Positions 46,841-55,636 of a DNA stretch of 64,000 nt are shown piece after piece. The DNA is taken from positions 62,001 to 126,000 of the forward strand of contig CAUDVX010000003.1 in the NCBI GenBank assembly GCA_958452935.1, given 5' to 3'. A program made the position numbers and the translations under genes. The stretch is from an uncultured Collinsella sp. Its GTDB lineage: Bacteria; Actinomycetota; Coriobacteriia; Coriobacteriales; Coriobacteriaceae. Each line of letters opens with the position of its first letter. The stretch's first letter is position 1. The notes under the pieces were generated by a model that was not told where the DNA came from, did no database searches, and saw only the letters and a program-made list of their open reading frames with translations.

Positions 46841-47433
46841 CCCGGAAAGCCTGCCTGGCGCAGGGCCTCGTAGAGGACGATGGCGGCGCTGTTGGAGAGG
46901 TTAAGTGCGCTGATGCGGTAGTCGTCCGGGTTGACGAAGTTGCCGCAGATATCCTGCTGGAGGATGGCCTCGTGGCTGTCCTCGGTATGCCCCAGCGATT
47001 CTTCGTGGGCTTCCCAAGCCTCGGCGTTATCGAGTGAGTCGCAATCGCGCAGCATGGGGATGCGCTCGCAGCGCTCGGGCGCCGCGGCAAGCAGTGGCTC
47101 GGGAATGCCCGAGCTCTCGCTGCCAAAGACCAAGTAGTCGCCATCGCGGTAGGCACTCTGCGCATAGGTGCGGCGTGCCTTTTTGGTCAGCAGATGCAGG
47201 CGTTCGTCGGCAGGGGAGAGACCATTGCGCGCAAGGAAATCCTCCCAGCTGGCATAGGTGGTCACGTCCAGGTTTTGCCAGTAGCCCAGGCCGGCGCGAC
47301 GTACCGTCTTGTCGTCTAGCGAAAAGCCCAGTGGCTCCACCAGATGCAGACGGGCGCCGGTGACCACGCAGGTACGGCCGATATTGCCCGTATTGGCCGG
47401 AATCTCGGGCGCATACAGCACGATGTTGAACAT
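46834..47433 (-). CDS. trmL: tRNA (cytidine/uridine-34-2'-O)-methyltransferase
   Basis: The 199-residue SPOUT enzyme has the TrmL pattern: MFNIVLYAPEIPANTGNIGRTC, LVEPLGFSLDDKTVRRAGLGYW, DYLVFGSESSGIPEPLL, and the knot segment ISALNLSNSAAIVLYEALRQ. It methylates the wobble ribose of certain leucine tRNAs. ATG 47433 has AAGGAG five bases upstream; the region further upstream is taken by a palindrome, which excludes the longer frame. Confidence 0.95.
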   Translation of the reverse strand: MFNIVLYAPEIPANTGNIGRTCVVTGARLHLVEPLGFSLDDKTVRRAGLGYWQNLDVTTYASWEDFLARNGLSPADERLHLLTKKARRTYAQSAYRDGDYLVFGSESSGIPEPLLAAAPERCERIPMLRDCDSLDNAEAWEAHEESLGHTEDSHEAILQQDICGNFVNPDDYRISALNLSNSAAIVLYEALRQAGFPGM

Positions 47434-47456
47434 GAATCTCCTTGGCTCAGAACGAA

Positions 47457-47495
47457 AAACCACCACGAAGGGGACAGGCACCTTCGTGGTGGTTT
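47457..47495. repeat. GGGAC-core palindrome, AACCACCACGAAGG class
   Basis: AACCACCACGAAGG and CCTTCGTGGTGGTT are perfect complements around GGACAGGCA. It lies between the COG0523 gene end and the trmL start and can terminate the former. Confidence 0.88.
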
Positions 47496-47533
47496 GGCGG
47501 TTACGTGGGCGGAAAATGCCCGCTTGGATAAAC

Positions 47534-48664
47534 CTAGGCGCGGTGCCAGTCGGTCAGGCAAGCATCGAGGGAGGCGATGAGCGCATCCTTGTCCATGTGA
47601 CGGCCGATGATGCACAGGCTCGTCATGCGGTCGCCCGTCTCGTCGTCCCAAATCTGCATGATCTCGGGGTTCTCGTCGATGATCTTCTGCTTCTCGCCCT
47701 CGGGCGCCGAATCGACAAACAGGCCGTTCTCCATCAGGCGCATCTGGTGGCCGGCCTGCTCAAACATGTAGCACATGTCCGGATCGCCGGTCTGCCACAG
47801 CGGACCCTTGACGCGGATGACCTCGTCGGGCCACTCCTGCTCAACAAAATTGGTGAACTTCTGCAGGTCAAACGGCTTGCGGCGCGAGTACACAAAGGTC
47901 TCGATGTCGTACTCGAGCACCTCGGGGTCGTCGTGCTCCTCGGGATGCTCCATGGCCTCGATCCAGGCGGCGGAGTTGTAGGCGCGCATAAAGTCGAAGC
48001 GGTCGGTGTCGAGCAGCTCCTCCATGGGGACCTCGCCGTTTTGGGCCTCGACAATCACGGCGTCCTTCTGCAGGCTGCGCACGATGGCCTTGAGCTCGGC
48101 GATCTGCTCGGGCGTCACGGTATCGGTCTTGTTGAGGATCAGCGTGGAGCAGAATTCGATCTGCTGGATGAGCAGGCTTTCGATGTCGTCCTCGTCGATA
48201 TCCTCGGCCAGCAGGTCGCGACCGCCGTTGAACTCGTCGTACATGCGGGCGCAGTCGACCACGGCCACGATGTTGTCGAGCGCGAGCTTGGGCTCGCCGC
48301 CCACCTTGGCCTCGTCGCAGAAGCTCGAGATGGTGTAGGCGATGGGGATAGGCTCGCAAATGCCCGATGCCTCGATGATGATGTAGTCGAAGTTGCCCGA
48401 ATCGGCGATGCCCTGCAGCTGGTTGGCCAGGTCATCCGAAAGCGTGCAGCAGATGCAGCCGTTGGTGAGCGGGATGAGGTCATCGGTCTCGGAAAGGCCG
48501 CCGTCGGCGATGAGGCTGGCGTCGACGTTGATCTCGCCGATATCGTTGACGATCACGGCGGCGCGGATGCCGCCGTCGTTAGCGAGGATGTGGTTGAGCA
48601 GCGTGGTCTTGCCGGCACCGAGGTATCCGGTAAGCATGATGATCTTCACGGGTTTGTTGGGCAT
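47534..48664 (-). CDS. COG0523-family GTPase (CobW/YjiA-like metallochaperone)
   Basis: The 376-residue protein has Walker A GYLGAGKTTLLN near residues 13-24, DIGEINVDA, the metal-binding CICC motif in NGCICCTL, ILNKTDTV as the guanine-specificity motif, and a CobW C-terminal domain. Such proteins deliver zinc or other metals. AGGAGGGC precedes ATG 48664; an ATG at 48685 lacks a ribosome binding site. No metal transporter or zinc-regulator neighbour reveals the client. Confidence 0.94.
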   Translation of the reverse strand: MPNKPVKIIMLTGYLGAGKTTLLNHILANDGGIRAAVIVNDIGEINVDASLIADGGLSETDDLIPLTNGCICCTLSDDLANQLQGIADSGNFDYIIIEASGICEPIPIAYTISSFCDEAKVGGEPKLALDNIVAVVDCARMYDEFNGGRDLLAEDIDEDDIESLLIQQIEFCSTLILNKTDTVTPEQIAELKAIVRSLQKDAVIVEAQNGEVPMEELLDTDRFDFMRAYNSAAWIEAMEHPEEHDDPEVLEYDIETFVYSRRKPFDLQKFTNFVEQEWPDEVIRVKGPLWQTGDPDMCYMFEQAGHQMRLMENGLFVDSAPEGEKQKIIDENPEIMQIWDDETGDRMTSLCIIGRHMDKDALIASLDACLTDWHRA

Positions 48665-48750
48665 GTGCCCTCCTTTGTTAGACATGGCTTACAGTTGAAT
48701 CTTATGCCAAACGCCTGCTCTTATACCCACGCGCCGGCAAATAACACAAG

Positions 48751-49089
48751 CTACTCCCAGGCTCCCCATACATCGGGGCAATAACCGACGGTGGCCTTTT
48801 TGCCGTTGCGCACGATGGGCTCGGCCAAGACCTGCTGGTTCTCGAGCAGCTTGTCGAAGCGCTGACTGGGGGTAAGGTGCTGGATGAGCGCGAGCGTCTC
48901 CTCGTCCTTGGCTTTGGGGTTAAGCAGCTTGTCGATGCCGCCGACCGCCTGCATCACGCTCGTGAGCTCGCCCTTGCTCATCTCCTTTTCCTTAAGGTCA
49001 ATAAACTGCACCTTAATGCGGCGCTCCTTAAAATAGCGCTGGGCCTTCTTGGTATCGAAGGACTTTTTGGTGCCAAAAATCTGGATCAT
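48751..49089 (-). CDS. ArsC/Spx-like protein lacking the active-site cysteine
   Basis: The 112-residue protein follows the ArsC/Spx fold: IQIFGTKKSFDTKKAQRYF, IDLKEKEMSKGEL, LNPKAKDEETLALI, RFDKLLENQQVLAEPIVRNGKKATVGY. The usual CxxC or CxxS redox motif is replaced by SFDT, so it is unlikely to be a thiol reductase; it may be regulatory like some Spx relatives. The start codon AUG directly follows a hairpin that contains its likely ribosome binding site (GGCGG). Its intercistronic leader is highly structured. Confidence 0.85.
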   Translation of the reverse strand: MIQIFGTKKSFDTKKAQRYFKERRIKVQFIDLKEKEMSKGELTSVMQAVGGIDKLLNPKAKDEETLALIQHLTPSQRFDKLLENQQVLAEPIVRNGKKATVGYCPDVWGAWE

Positions 49090-49094
49090 ATGTT

Positions 49095-49264
49095 CCGCCG
49101 TTCTAACGAACGGCGGTCACCTCGACGCTGCAAAGCCATCTGATGGGCAATCTGCCTTTCAATCGTCGGGCGCGGGCAAAAGCCCAGCGCCCTCCTCTTT
49201 CAAGGCACCTTGCCTCATCAGCTGGTTTTTCGCTGACATTAACGAAACATCGAGGTGACCACCG
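49095..49264 (-). promoter_or_regulatory. Long structured leader with mutually exclusive helices before the ArsC/Spx-like gene
   Basis: Read on the minus strand, P1 pairs 49264-49250 with 49125-49111 (15 bp, one U-G). Inside it are P2 (CUGAUG-GGCA with UGCC-CAUCAG), P3 (UGCCUU/AAGGCA) and P4 (10 bp with a UUUU loop, 49168-49192). Downstream, a 9-bp hairpin CCGCCGUUC/GAACGGCGG (49103-49095 with 49116-49108) would hide the GGCGG ribosome binding site. P1's 3' strand and this hairpin's 5' strand share CCGCCG, so only one can form. No known riboswitch class was recognised. Confidence 0.6.
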
Positions 49265-49270
49265 CTGGTC

Positions 49271-49894
49271 TTATCGAATGAAATTGGTCGTTGCGCAATC
49301 TGCTTCGGGCGCGTTGATGCCGGCGGCGCGGCCTGCTTCGATGCAACGCAGGAGCCAGGCCATGTTTTTGCCGATGTTTCGCATGGTGGCAAGGCCCTCG
49401 GCGTCCCCATGGGCGTCGCCGGGCACGCGGCCAAACACGTTGTTCCAGTAGGTGGAAGCAACTACGGGCATTTGCTTAATGGTGAAGTACTTGTTGAGCA
49501 CATCGAAGGTGGTCGACGTGCCGCCGCGACGGGCGACGGCGACTGCGGCGCCAGGTTTGTGCTCAAAGGCATGCCCGCCTGCGTAGAAGGCGCGATCGAG
49601 GGCCGAAAGGATGCGTCCGCTGGGGTGCGCGTAGTAGACGGGCGAGCCAAAGACAAAACCGTCTGCCTGCTCGGCGGCAGCGATCAGCTCGTTGACCACG
49701 TCGTCGTCAAAGGTGCAGCGTCCGCCGAGCTTGCCGCACTGACCGCAGCCGATGCAGTCGCGAATGGGCTTGGCGCCCAGCTGAAACACCTCGGTATCAA
49801 TGCCTTCGGCGTTGAGCTGCTCGGCGACCTCGGCGAGTGCGCGGGCGGTGTTGCCGTTTGCCTTGGGACTGCCATTGACCAAAAGAACCTTCAT
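49271..49894 (-). CDS. Flavodoxin-like NADPH-dependent FMN reductase / iron-sulfur flavoprotein-like
   Basis: The 207-residue protein has the flavodoxin-fold N-terminus KVLLVNGSPKANGNTARAL, the GCGQCGK..GRC cluster-like Cys motif common in the family, FVFGSPVYYAHPSGRI, and AVAVARRGGT. These FMN proteins reduce quinones, chromate or other acceptors. ATG 49894 follows GGGAG; an in-frame GTG at 49897 adjoins. It lies immediately upstream of the structured leader and probably shares a transcript with the ArsC/Spx-like gene. Confidence 0.9.
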   Translation of the reverse strand: MKVLLVNGSPKANGNTARALAEVAEQLNAEGIDTEVFQLGAKPIRDCIGCGQCGKLGGRCTFDDDVVNELIAAAEQADGFVFGSPVYYAHPSGRILSALDRAFYAGGHAFEHKPGAAVAVARRGGTSTTFDVLNKYFTIKQMPVVASTYWNNVFGRVPGDAHGDAEGLATMRNIGKNMAWLLRCIEAGRAAGINAPEADCATTNFIR

Positions 49895-49968
49895 CACAAA
49901 CTCCCTCTGCTTTTGGTGACTTCTGCAGAGGATTATCGCACGATGGGGGAGGCGATGCGGGCGCGGTG

Positions 49969-51498
49969 CTAATCCAGTTTGGTACCTGGTACCTGCACGG
50001 CTTTCCCGAGCAACGCTTTGAGCTCGTTCAAAATGGAAACAGGTTGACGGTCGACGCCGTCCAGATGGAGCGTGGCCACGCGAATGGGCGGCTGATATTC
50101 AAGCGAGCCGATGAGCACGGGAGAACCCAAGAACCGTTCGATGTCGCTTGCGATCTCATCGATTGCCTCGGGGCCGAGCTCATCGAAGAGTGCCACGAAT
50201 GTCGGCCCCGTCGAGCGGAACAGGCGGCCCTTGCCGCGCGAACAATCCATGAGGCAGGCGGCGCTTTCGGCGAGCACGCGGTCGCCTGCATCGAATCCAA
50301 AGCGGGCATTGACCTCGGCGATATCGTCGACCTTAATGGCAATAAAGCCTGCCTCGTGTGGCACGCGGCGCATCTCTCCAATAGCGTTGACCAGCGCGTG
50401 GACATCGCCCAGGCCCGTTACCGAGTCGGTCGTATCCGCTAGGCTTCGGTTGATGATAATGCCCACATACATGCTGGGCTCGGTATCGGTGCCGTCCAAG
50501 CGGTAGCCCGTGCAGTCGCAAAGCGCATATTTTCCGGTGGCATCCATTACGCGATACTGCATGTAGTGGAAATGCCACGTGCCGTTTATCACCATGTCGA
50601 GCTCGGCGCGTACGTTGTCGCGGTCCTCGGGATGAACGCGGGCGAGCCACATGTCGAGTGAGTTAAAAGGGTGCTGGGAGGGCAGGTCAAAATCGCGCAC
50701 GGCGTTAACCGACCATTGCGATTCTCCAGTATCGAGGTTAAGGATGAACGGATAGCGCGTCTCGGAGCTCATGGAGATCGCCTGGAACACCCGGTCGTTG
50801 CACGGAAGTTGATCGACGATTGGGCGTTGCGGCGCGTCATTGTTTTCCGGTTGCTGTACACGATGCATAAGCTTATAGCGATACATCTTGCGATCGGCAT
50901 CCATCGTCATCTGGCGACGCGTGTCGCCGGCAAGTGGATCGACGCGCGAGCAGCCAAAGCTAAAGCTGGCGATCATGGGCGCCTTGCCATCTGAGCTCGC
51001 CTCGATCAGCCCGGCACGTACCTGCTCCAAGCGCTGCTCGAGTTCGGTCTCGTTTGCAGAGAGCGAGATAAGTACAAACTCGTCTCCACCGATACGGAAC
51101 AGCATCTCATCGTGCTCCATGGTTTCGGAGAGCGTGCGGCAGATGCTCAGAATATAGCGATTGCCTTCGGCATGGCCAAACCTATCATTGCAATGCTTGA
51201 GATGGTCGATGTCAATATAGGCGCAGGTGAAGGGGTCGCCTTTGCGCCAGAGTTGCTCGACGTGACGGTCGAGTCCGCTGCGGTTGCCCAAGTTGGTGAA
51301 CGGATCGATATAGGCGTTGCGCTCAAGCAGCTGGCGCTCTTGTTGCAGGATGGCATGCGTCTTTTGCAGTTGCTCACCAACGGCGCGTAGCTCAGCAGGC
51401 AGCGCGGCAACATCGAGTTCGGCGGTCGAGATGCCATTCGCAAGTCGCTGAAGATAGGCAATAATCAATTGCTCACCCAGGCGATATGACTCGTTCAT
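49969..51498 (-). CDS. Diguanylate cyclase with GGDEF-PAS-degenerate GGDEF architecture
   Basis: This 509-residue protein has an N-terminal helical region (~60 residues), then a GGDEF domain with an intact RIGGDEFVLI signature and the substrate-site IDIDHLKHCNDRFGH. A PAS-like domain follows (about 230-345, WLARVHPEDRDNVRAEL). A second, degenerate GGDEF-like domain closes the protein (SVTGLGDVHALVNAIGEMR, with RSTGPTFVAL in place of GGDEF). AAGGAGG precedes ATG 51498. It should make c-di-GMP in the cytoplasm. The next protein has the same first three domains, so they are paralogues. Confidence 0.9.
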   Translation of the reverse strand: MNESYRLGEQLIIAYLQRLANGISTAELDVAALPAELRAVGEQLQKTHAILQQERQLLERNAYIDPFTNLGNRSGLDRHVEQLWRKGDPFTCAYIDIDHLKHCNDRFGHAEGNRYILSICRTLSETMEHDEMLFRIGGDEFVLISLSANETELEQRLEQVRAGLIEASSDGKAPMIASFSFGCSRVDPLAGDTRRQMTMDADRKMYRYKLMHRVQQPENNDAPQRPIVDQLPCNDRVFQAISMSSETRYPFILNLDTGESQWSVNAVRDFDLPSQHPFNSLDMWLARVHPEDRDNVRAELDMVINGTWHFHYMQYRVMDATGKYALCDCTGYRLDGTDTEPSMYVGIIINRSLADTTDSVTGLGDVHALVNAIGEMRRVPHEAGFIAIKVDDIAEVNARFGFDAGDRVLAESAACLMDCSRGKGRLFRSTGPTFVALFDELGPEAIDEIASDIERFLGSPVLIGSLEYQPPIRVATLHLDGVDRQPVSILNELKALLGKAVQVPGTKLD

Positions 51499-51625
51499 GA
51501 TGGATAACCTCCTTGGACGGAACAATGGTTTGTATCATATCCCCAATTCGGTTTGAATTGGGGATATAAGTTAGCTAATGGAGGAAAATTCCCCCTTCGG
51601 CGGTGGCGTTTTGCGCGCGAGCGTA

Positions 51626-54343
51626 TCAGTTGTTATTGCCGCCATCGAGCAATGCCTCAAAATCCTTCGCCGGCATGGGGCGGTAGTAGAGGAAGCCCTG
51701 AGCGTAGCGGGCGCCCATTTGTCGTAGCATGTTCGCCTGCTCATTTGTCTCGACGCCTTCGACCTCGACGGGCAGATGGAGCGACTGCGCCATTTCGAGC
51801 ATCGATGAAATGATTTGCGTGCTGCGGCCTTGATCGCGGTCGGTGGGTACAAAGGCGCGGTCGAGCTTGATGACGTCGACGTTGACGTTCTTGAGCATCG
51901 CGAGCGTGGACTGACCGGTGCCAAAATCGTCCATATAGGTCGAGAAGCCGCGGGTGTGCAGGTCGGCCGTCAGTTTGTCCACGGCCTCGGACTCTCCCGT
52001 ATAAGCCGTCTCGGTGATCTCGATACGCATGAGCTCGGGCGGTAGGTTGTATTGGGCGGCAAGCGCCCCCATATGTTCGGCAACGTCGCAGGCAAGGATA
52101 TCCACGCGCGACACATTAAGCGAAACCGGAACCACACGAAGTCCTCGATCGATGCGCTCGCGCAGCCATGAGGCGACACCCTGCCAAATGTACTTGTCGA
52201 GCGTCACCACAAAGCCGCTATCCTCGAGTGCGGGGATAAACGTTGCGGGCGAAATGAGAGAGCCGTCCTTGTCAATCCAGCGGGTGAGTGCTTCGGCGCC
52301 AATAATCTCGCCGGTTTCCATATCGACCTGGGGCTGCAGGTAGTACGTGATACGGCCGTTTGAGAGCGCGTATTGGAACTCGGTCAGCGTGCGGTGGAAC
52401 GCAATCTCGTGCTCATATTCCTCGGGGCGGAAAATAGCAATGCGCTCCTTGAAGTCGTTTTTGGCGCGTCGATTGGTAAACATGGCCTTGGCCTGGGCAT
52501 CGATGGTGATTTCCTCGCTAGCGTCGATGGGGCATACGCCCATGGACGGCCAAAAGCCTACGCCGTCGTCGTGCTTGGCTACAGCCTCGCGCACGCGCGC
52601 ATAGACTCGGTGAACGAAATCGTGCTCAAAGGGTATGAGCAGACAAAAGTCGTCTTGCCCCCAGTATCCCGCGACACCCATGTCGGCGTTCTCGATATCC
52701 TTGAGCACCGTGCCCACATCGGCAAGCATACGGTCGCCTTCGGTCTGTCCATACCATTCGTTAAATAGGCGCATGTGGCCCATGTCGACGGTGGCGATAC
52801 ACCAAGCGCCGTCGCGCCTTGCCTTGATGAAGGCATTGGCACGGCGCATAAACTCGCTGGGGCGGTAGAGGCCTGTGAGCATATCGAGGTGCTCGGCGAC
52901 GGCGCCTTTGCGTTCCATCTCGGGTATGGGCAGACTGTCGTTGGGAACAAGTCCGCCGGCCGTGCGAAGGCGACGATCGAGTTCGCCCAAAACGGTCGAT
53001 GTTTGGGAGTCCAGGCGTTCGTAAAAGGTCGGGACGACAAGACAGACGGGAGCAATGGTGTCGCCTGCGATTTGCACAGGAGCGAAAACAGCCTCTTTAA
53101 GGTGGTGGGTTAGTTGCTCGAATGCCTCGTGGTCCAGGTCGTTGCTGAGCACGACGAACTGGACGCTACGTGAACGGTAGACCCTGCTCCTGCCGCGGGT
53201 GATCGACAGCATGCGGCCTGCGTATTCGGCGAGCATGTTGTCGACAGCCTCGGCTCCGTAGAGCTCGTTGAGCTTTGTCGTGCCACGAACGCGCACCGCT
53301 ATAAGGCCCGTCTCGCAACGGTCGCAACGACAGGCGTCGATGGCATTGACCAACATGCGCTGGGTGCCGAGGCCTGTCGCGGCGTCGACGGTTTCGGCAA
53401 GTGAGTGGTTGACGAGCTCGCCGACATAGAGCGAGGGGACATTTTCGTCGCCGTCGATGCGAAACCCGCGAGCACGGCAGAGGACGTAGTCGCCGACGGC
53501 ATTGCGCACACGATACTGCATGACGCGACGGTGCTTGGTGCCGTTATAGACCTGGTCGATGTCGTTGATGTAGGCCTCAAGGTCATCGGGATGCACGCGC
53601 GTTTTCCAGTAATCGCGACAGTTGTCTATGTGCTCCGAGGGAAGGCCAAGATCGCGCAAGGCGCCTTGCGACCAAAGGGTGCGATGTTTGTCCAAGTTCT
53701 CGATAAAGAAATAGCGGCCCTCGTTGAGCATCGAAAAGGCGTCGAAAATGCGATCGCTTATTTCGAAGTCGTCGGTGTGGACTTGCGAGATATTGCGCCG
53801 ATCAAGGTGTACGGCATGACGTAGCTTGTAGTCGTACATGCGATGGTCGGCATCGAGTGTCATGCGATTGGGGGCCTCGCCCAAGGCGGGGTCGGCATGT
53901 GACACTCCGTAGCTAAACGAGTGAGGCATCTCGGAATCGTTGTTTTTGAGCAGGACCGTTCGGCAGTGTTCCAGACGCTCGGCGAGGTCGTCCTCGGTCG
54001 CAACCGTAGACAGGATGGCAAACTCGTCGCCGCCTATGCGAAACGCCGCCTCGTCCACCTTCATATACAGCTTGAGATAGAGGCTTACCTGCAAGATATA
54101 GCGGTTGCCCTCGTCATGCCCAAAGATGTCGTTGCAGTGCTTAAGGTTATCGATGTCGATAAACGCCATGGTCACGGGCAGTTCCTGCTCCCAGATTTCC
54201 TCTAAGGAGCGAGCAAAGCCGCCGCGGTTGCCAAGTCCGGTAAGCTGGTCGGTAAAGGCGGTCCTAATCAGATCATCCTGACGCTCGAGAAGGTCGCGAA
54301 CGGTCTTTTCGAGCGTTTCGGTGTAATTGCTGACAGTATCCAT
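51626..54343 (-). CDS. Composite GGDEF-PAS-GGDEF-GGDEF-EAL protein
   Basis: This protein has 905 residues. An intact GGDEF domain (RIGGDEFAIL) is followed by a PAS-like domain, a degenerate GGDEF without signature, another degenerate one (GYWGQDDFCLL), and a C-terminal EAL domain. The EAL domain keeps the catalytic set: EALTRW, LNVSRVD, IEITE, DDFGTG, IKLD, VEGVE and QGF. It can thus in principle both make and break c-di-GMP. The first three domains align in layout with the upstream-numbered neighbour at 49969-51498, suggesting duplication followed by addition of the last two. ATG 54343 has only a weak ribosome binding site. Confidence 0.9.
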   Translation of the reverse strand: MDTVSNYTETLEKTVRDLLERQDDLIRTAFTDQLTGLGNRGGFARSLEEIWEQELPVTMAFIDIDNLKHCNDIFGHDEGNRYILQVSLYLKLYMKVDEAAFRIGGDEFAILSTVATEDDLAERLEHCRTVLLKNNDSEMPHSFSYGVSHADPALGEAPNRMTLDADHRMYDYKLRHAVHLDRRNISQVHTDDFEISDRIFDAFSMLNEGRYFFIENLDKHRTLWSQGALRDLGLPSEHIDNCRDYWKTRVHPDDLEAYINDIDQVYNGTKHRRVMQYRVRNAVGDYVLCRARGFRIDGDENVPSLYVGELVNHSLAETVDAATGLGTQRMLVNAIDACRCDRCETGLIAVRVRGTTKLNELYGAEAVDNMLAEYAGRMLSITRGRSRVYRSRSVQFVVLSNDLDHEAFEQLTHHLKEAVFAPVQIAGDTIAPVCLVVPTFYERLDSQTSTVLGELDRRLRTAGGLVPNDSLPIPEMERKGAVAEHLDMLTGLYRPSEFMRRANAFIKARRDGAWCIATVDMGHMRLFNEWYGQTEGDRMLADVGTVLKDIENADMGVAGYWGQDDFCLLIPFEHDFVHRVYARVREAVAKHDDGVGFWPSMGVCPIDASEEITIDAQAKAMFTNRRAKNDFKERIAIFRPEEYEHEIAFHRTLTEFQYALSNGRITYYLQPQVDMETGEIIGAEALTRWIDKDGSLISPATFIPALEDSGFVVTLDKYIWQGVASWLRERIDRGLRVVPVSLNVSRVDILACDVAEHMGALAAQYNLPPELMRIEITETAYTGESEAVDKLTADLHTRGFSTYMDDFGTGQSTLAMLKNVNVDVIKLDRAFVPTDRDQGRSTQIISSMLEMAQSLHLPVEVEGVETNEQANMLRQMGARYAQGFLYYRPMPAKDFEALLDGGNNN

Positions 54344-54665
54344 GTCGTAAGCGGCTTTCTGAGGTCGGGCGGATTGCGTCGGGCGAGCTCGTTGTGCACA
54401 CGCGTTGTTGTTCGGCGCTTTGCGTGCATCCAGGCCCCGCCTTGCTGCGTTGTTGGGTTACTTTACCGGCTAATGTTCGCTGTTGATAACTACTGCGTAG
54501 TATAAACAACAGCACACAATTATATATGGGTGCATATGCTGTGGGCGGCCATTATTCGACAAACGGCAGCGCGACGATGCGATGTCCGATAAAAATGCGA
54601 CTGAGACGATATATGTTGACGGGTATACTTGTCCCGGTTTTAAACGCAGGAACGGAGATGGTCGC
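54344..54665. other. Divergent promoter region with a nested dyad
   Basis: About 320 bases lie between the divergent c-di-GMP enzyme and patatin-like genes. At 54479-54513, GCTGTT and AACAGC flank inner arms ACTAC and GTAGT, a candidate regulator site. A TATACT-like box at 54634 may serve the patatin gene. No gene was seen. Confidence 0.5.
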
Positions 54666-55535
54666 ATGGCACAGCCGGATACGACGCGCACGGTGGGGCT
54701 GGCACTCGAGGGAGGCGGCTACCGCGGTATGTATACGGCGGGCGTGCTCGACGTTTGGATGGAGCACGGTTTGACCTGCGACCATATGGTGGGTGTCTCG
54801 GCGGGCGCGGCGTTTGGCTACAATTTTAAATCGCGCCAGATCGGCCGCGCCATTCGCTACAACAAGGCCTATTGTGCCGACAAGCGCTATGCGGGTGTAG
54901 CAAGCTGGCTGCGGACCGGCGATATGTTCAATGCCGATTTTGCCTATCACGAGGTGCCCATCGAGCACGATCCCATCGACCTGGAGACATATCGCGCCTG
55001 CCCCATGCGGTTTACGTGCGTGTGTACCGATATCGAGACGGGCAAGGCCGTCTACCATGACCTGCCTTATGGCGACGAGCGGGATATCGAGTGGATCCGG
55101 GCGTCGTCTGCTATTCCCGTGGCGACGCGTCCCGTTGTCATTGAGGGCCGTAAGTACCTGGATGGTGGCGTGGCTGATTCTATTCCCAGCGCATGGCTGT
55201 TTGCGCAGGGGTATGACCGCAACGTGGTGGTGTTGACGCAGCCGGCGGGCTTTGTGAAGCAGCCCAACAGCGTGATGCCCATGCTGCGGCGCGTGTTCCG
55301 TCACTACCCGGAGTTTGTCGCAGCGCTTGAGCATCGGCATGAGGTCTACAATGCCACGCTCGATGACCTGGCACGTCGTGAGGCCGCCGGCGAGGTCTTT
55401 GTGGTGCGGCCGAGCGAATCGGTGAAGGTGCCGTCGCTGTGCCGCGAACCGGATGAGCTCGAGCGCATCTACCAGGTCGGTCGCCGCGATGCGGAGGCGA
55501 CTTTGCCGGCGTTGGAGGCCTACCTAGCGGGGTAG
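54666..55535 (+). CDS. Patatin-like phospholipase
   Basis: The 289-residue protein has the patatin signature: oxyanion loop LALEGGGYRGMYTAGVLD, nucleophile elbow GVSAGAAFG, and the catalytic Asp in DGGVADSIP. The C-terminal extension fits the bacterial DUF6363-type patatin group. It is a predicted serine lipid acyl hydrolase. ATG 54666 has GGAG eight bases upstream and starts just before the oxyanion loop; longer frames begin inside the promoter region. Confidence 0.93.
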   Translation: MAQPDTTRTVGLALEGGGYRGMYTAGVLDVWMEHGLTCDHMVGVSAGAAFGYNFKSRQIGRAIRYNKAYCADKRYAGVASWLRTGDMFNADFAYHEVPIEHDPIDLETYRACPMRFTCVCTDIETGKAVYHDLPYGDERDIEWIRASSAIPVATRPVVIEGRKYLDGGVADSIPSAWLFAQGYDRNVVVLTQPAGFVKQPNSVMPMLRRVFRHYPEFVAALEHRHEVYNATLDDLARREAAGEVFVVRPSESVKVPSLCREPDELERIYQVGRRDAEATLPALEAYLAG

Positions 55536-55545
55536 GGGTTGCATA

Positions 55546-55593
55546 CGGAAAGCGCATCCCGGAATGGAGGTCCAAACTGGGATGCGCTTTCCG
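55546..55593. terminator. Hairpin between convergent patatin-like and thiE genes
   Basis: A 15-bp perfect stem CGGAAAGCGCATCCC has an 18-base loop. No T-run follows, so it may need Rho. Confidence 0.6.
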
Positions 55594-55636
55594 CTATTGA
55601 AGATATGAGGCTGCGAATCGACTGCTCGGCTTATGC

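Noticed and set aside
49202..49221. CUGAUGAG...GAAA on the minus strand, resembling a hammerhead ribozyme core
   Set aside because: Two extra bases separate the would-be stem II from GAAA, and no stem I/III partners or cleavage site fit. The CUGAUG is better explained by pairing with CAUCAG in P2.
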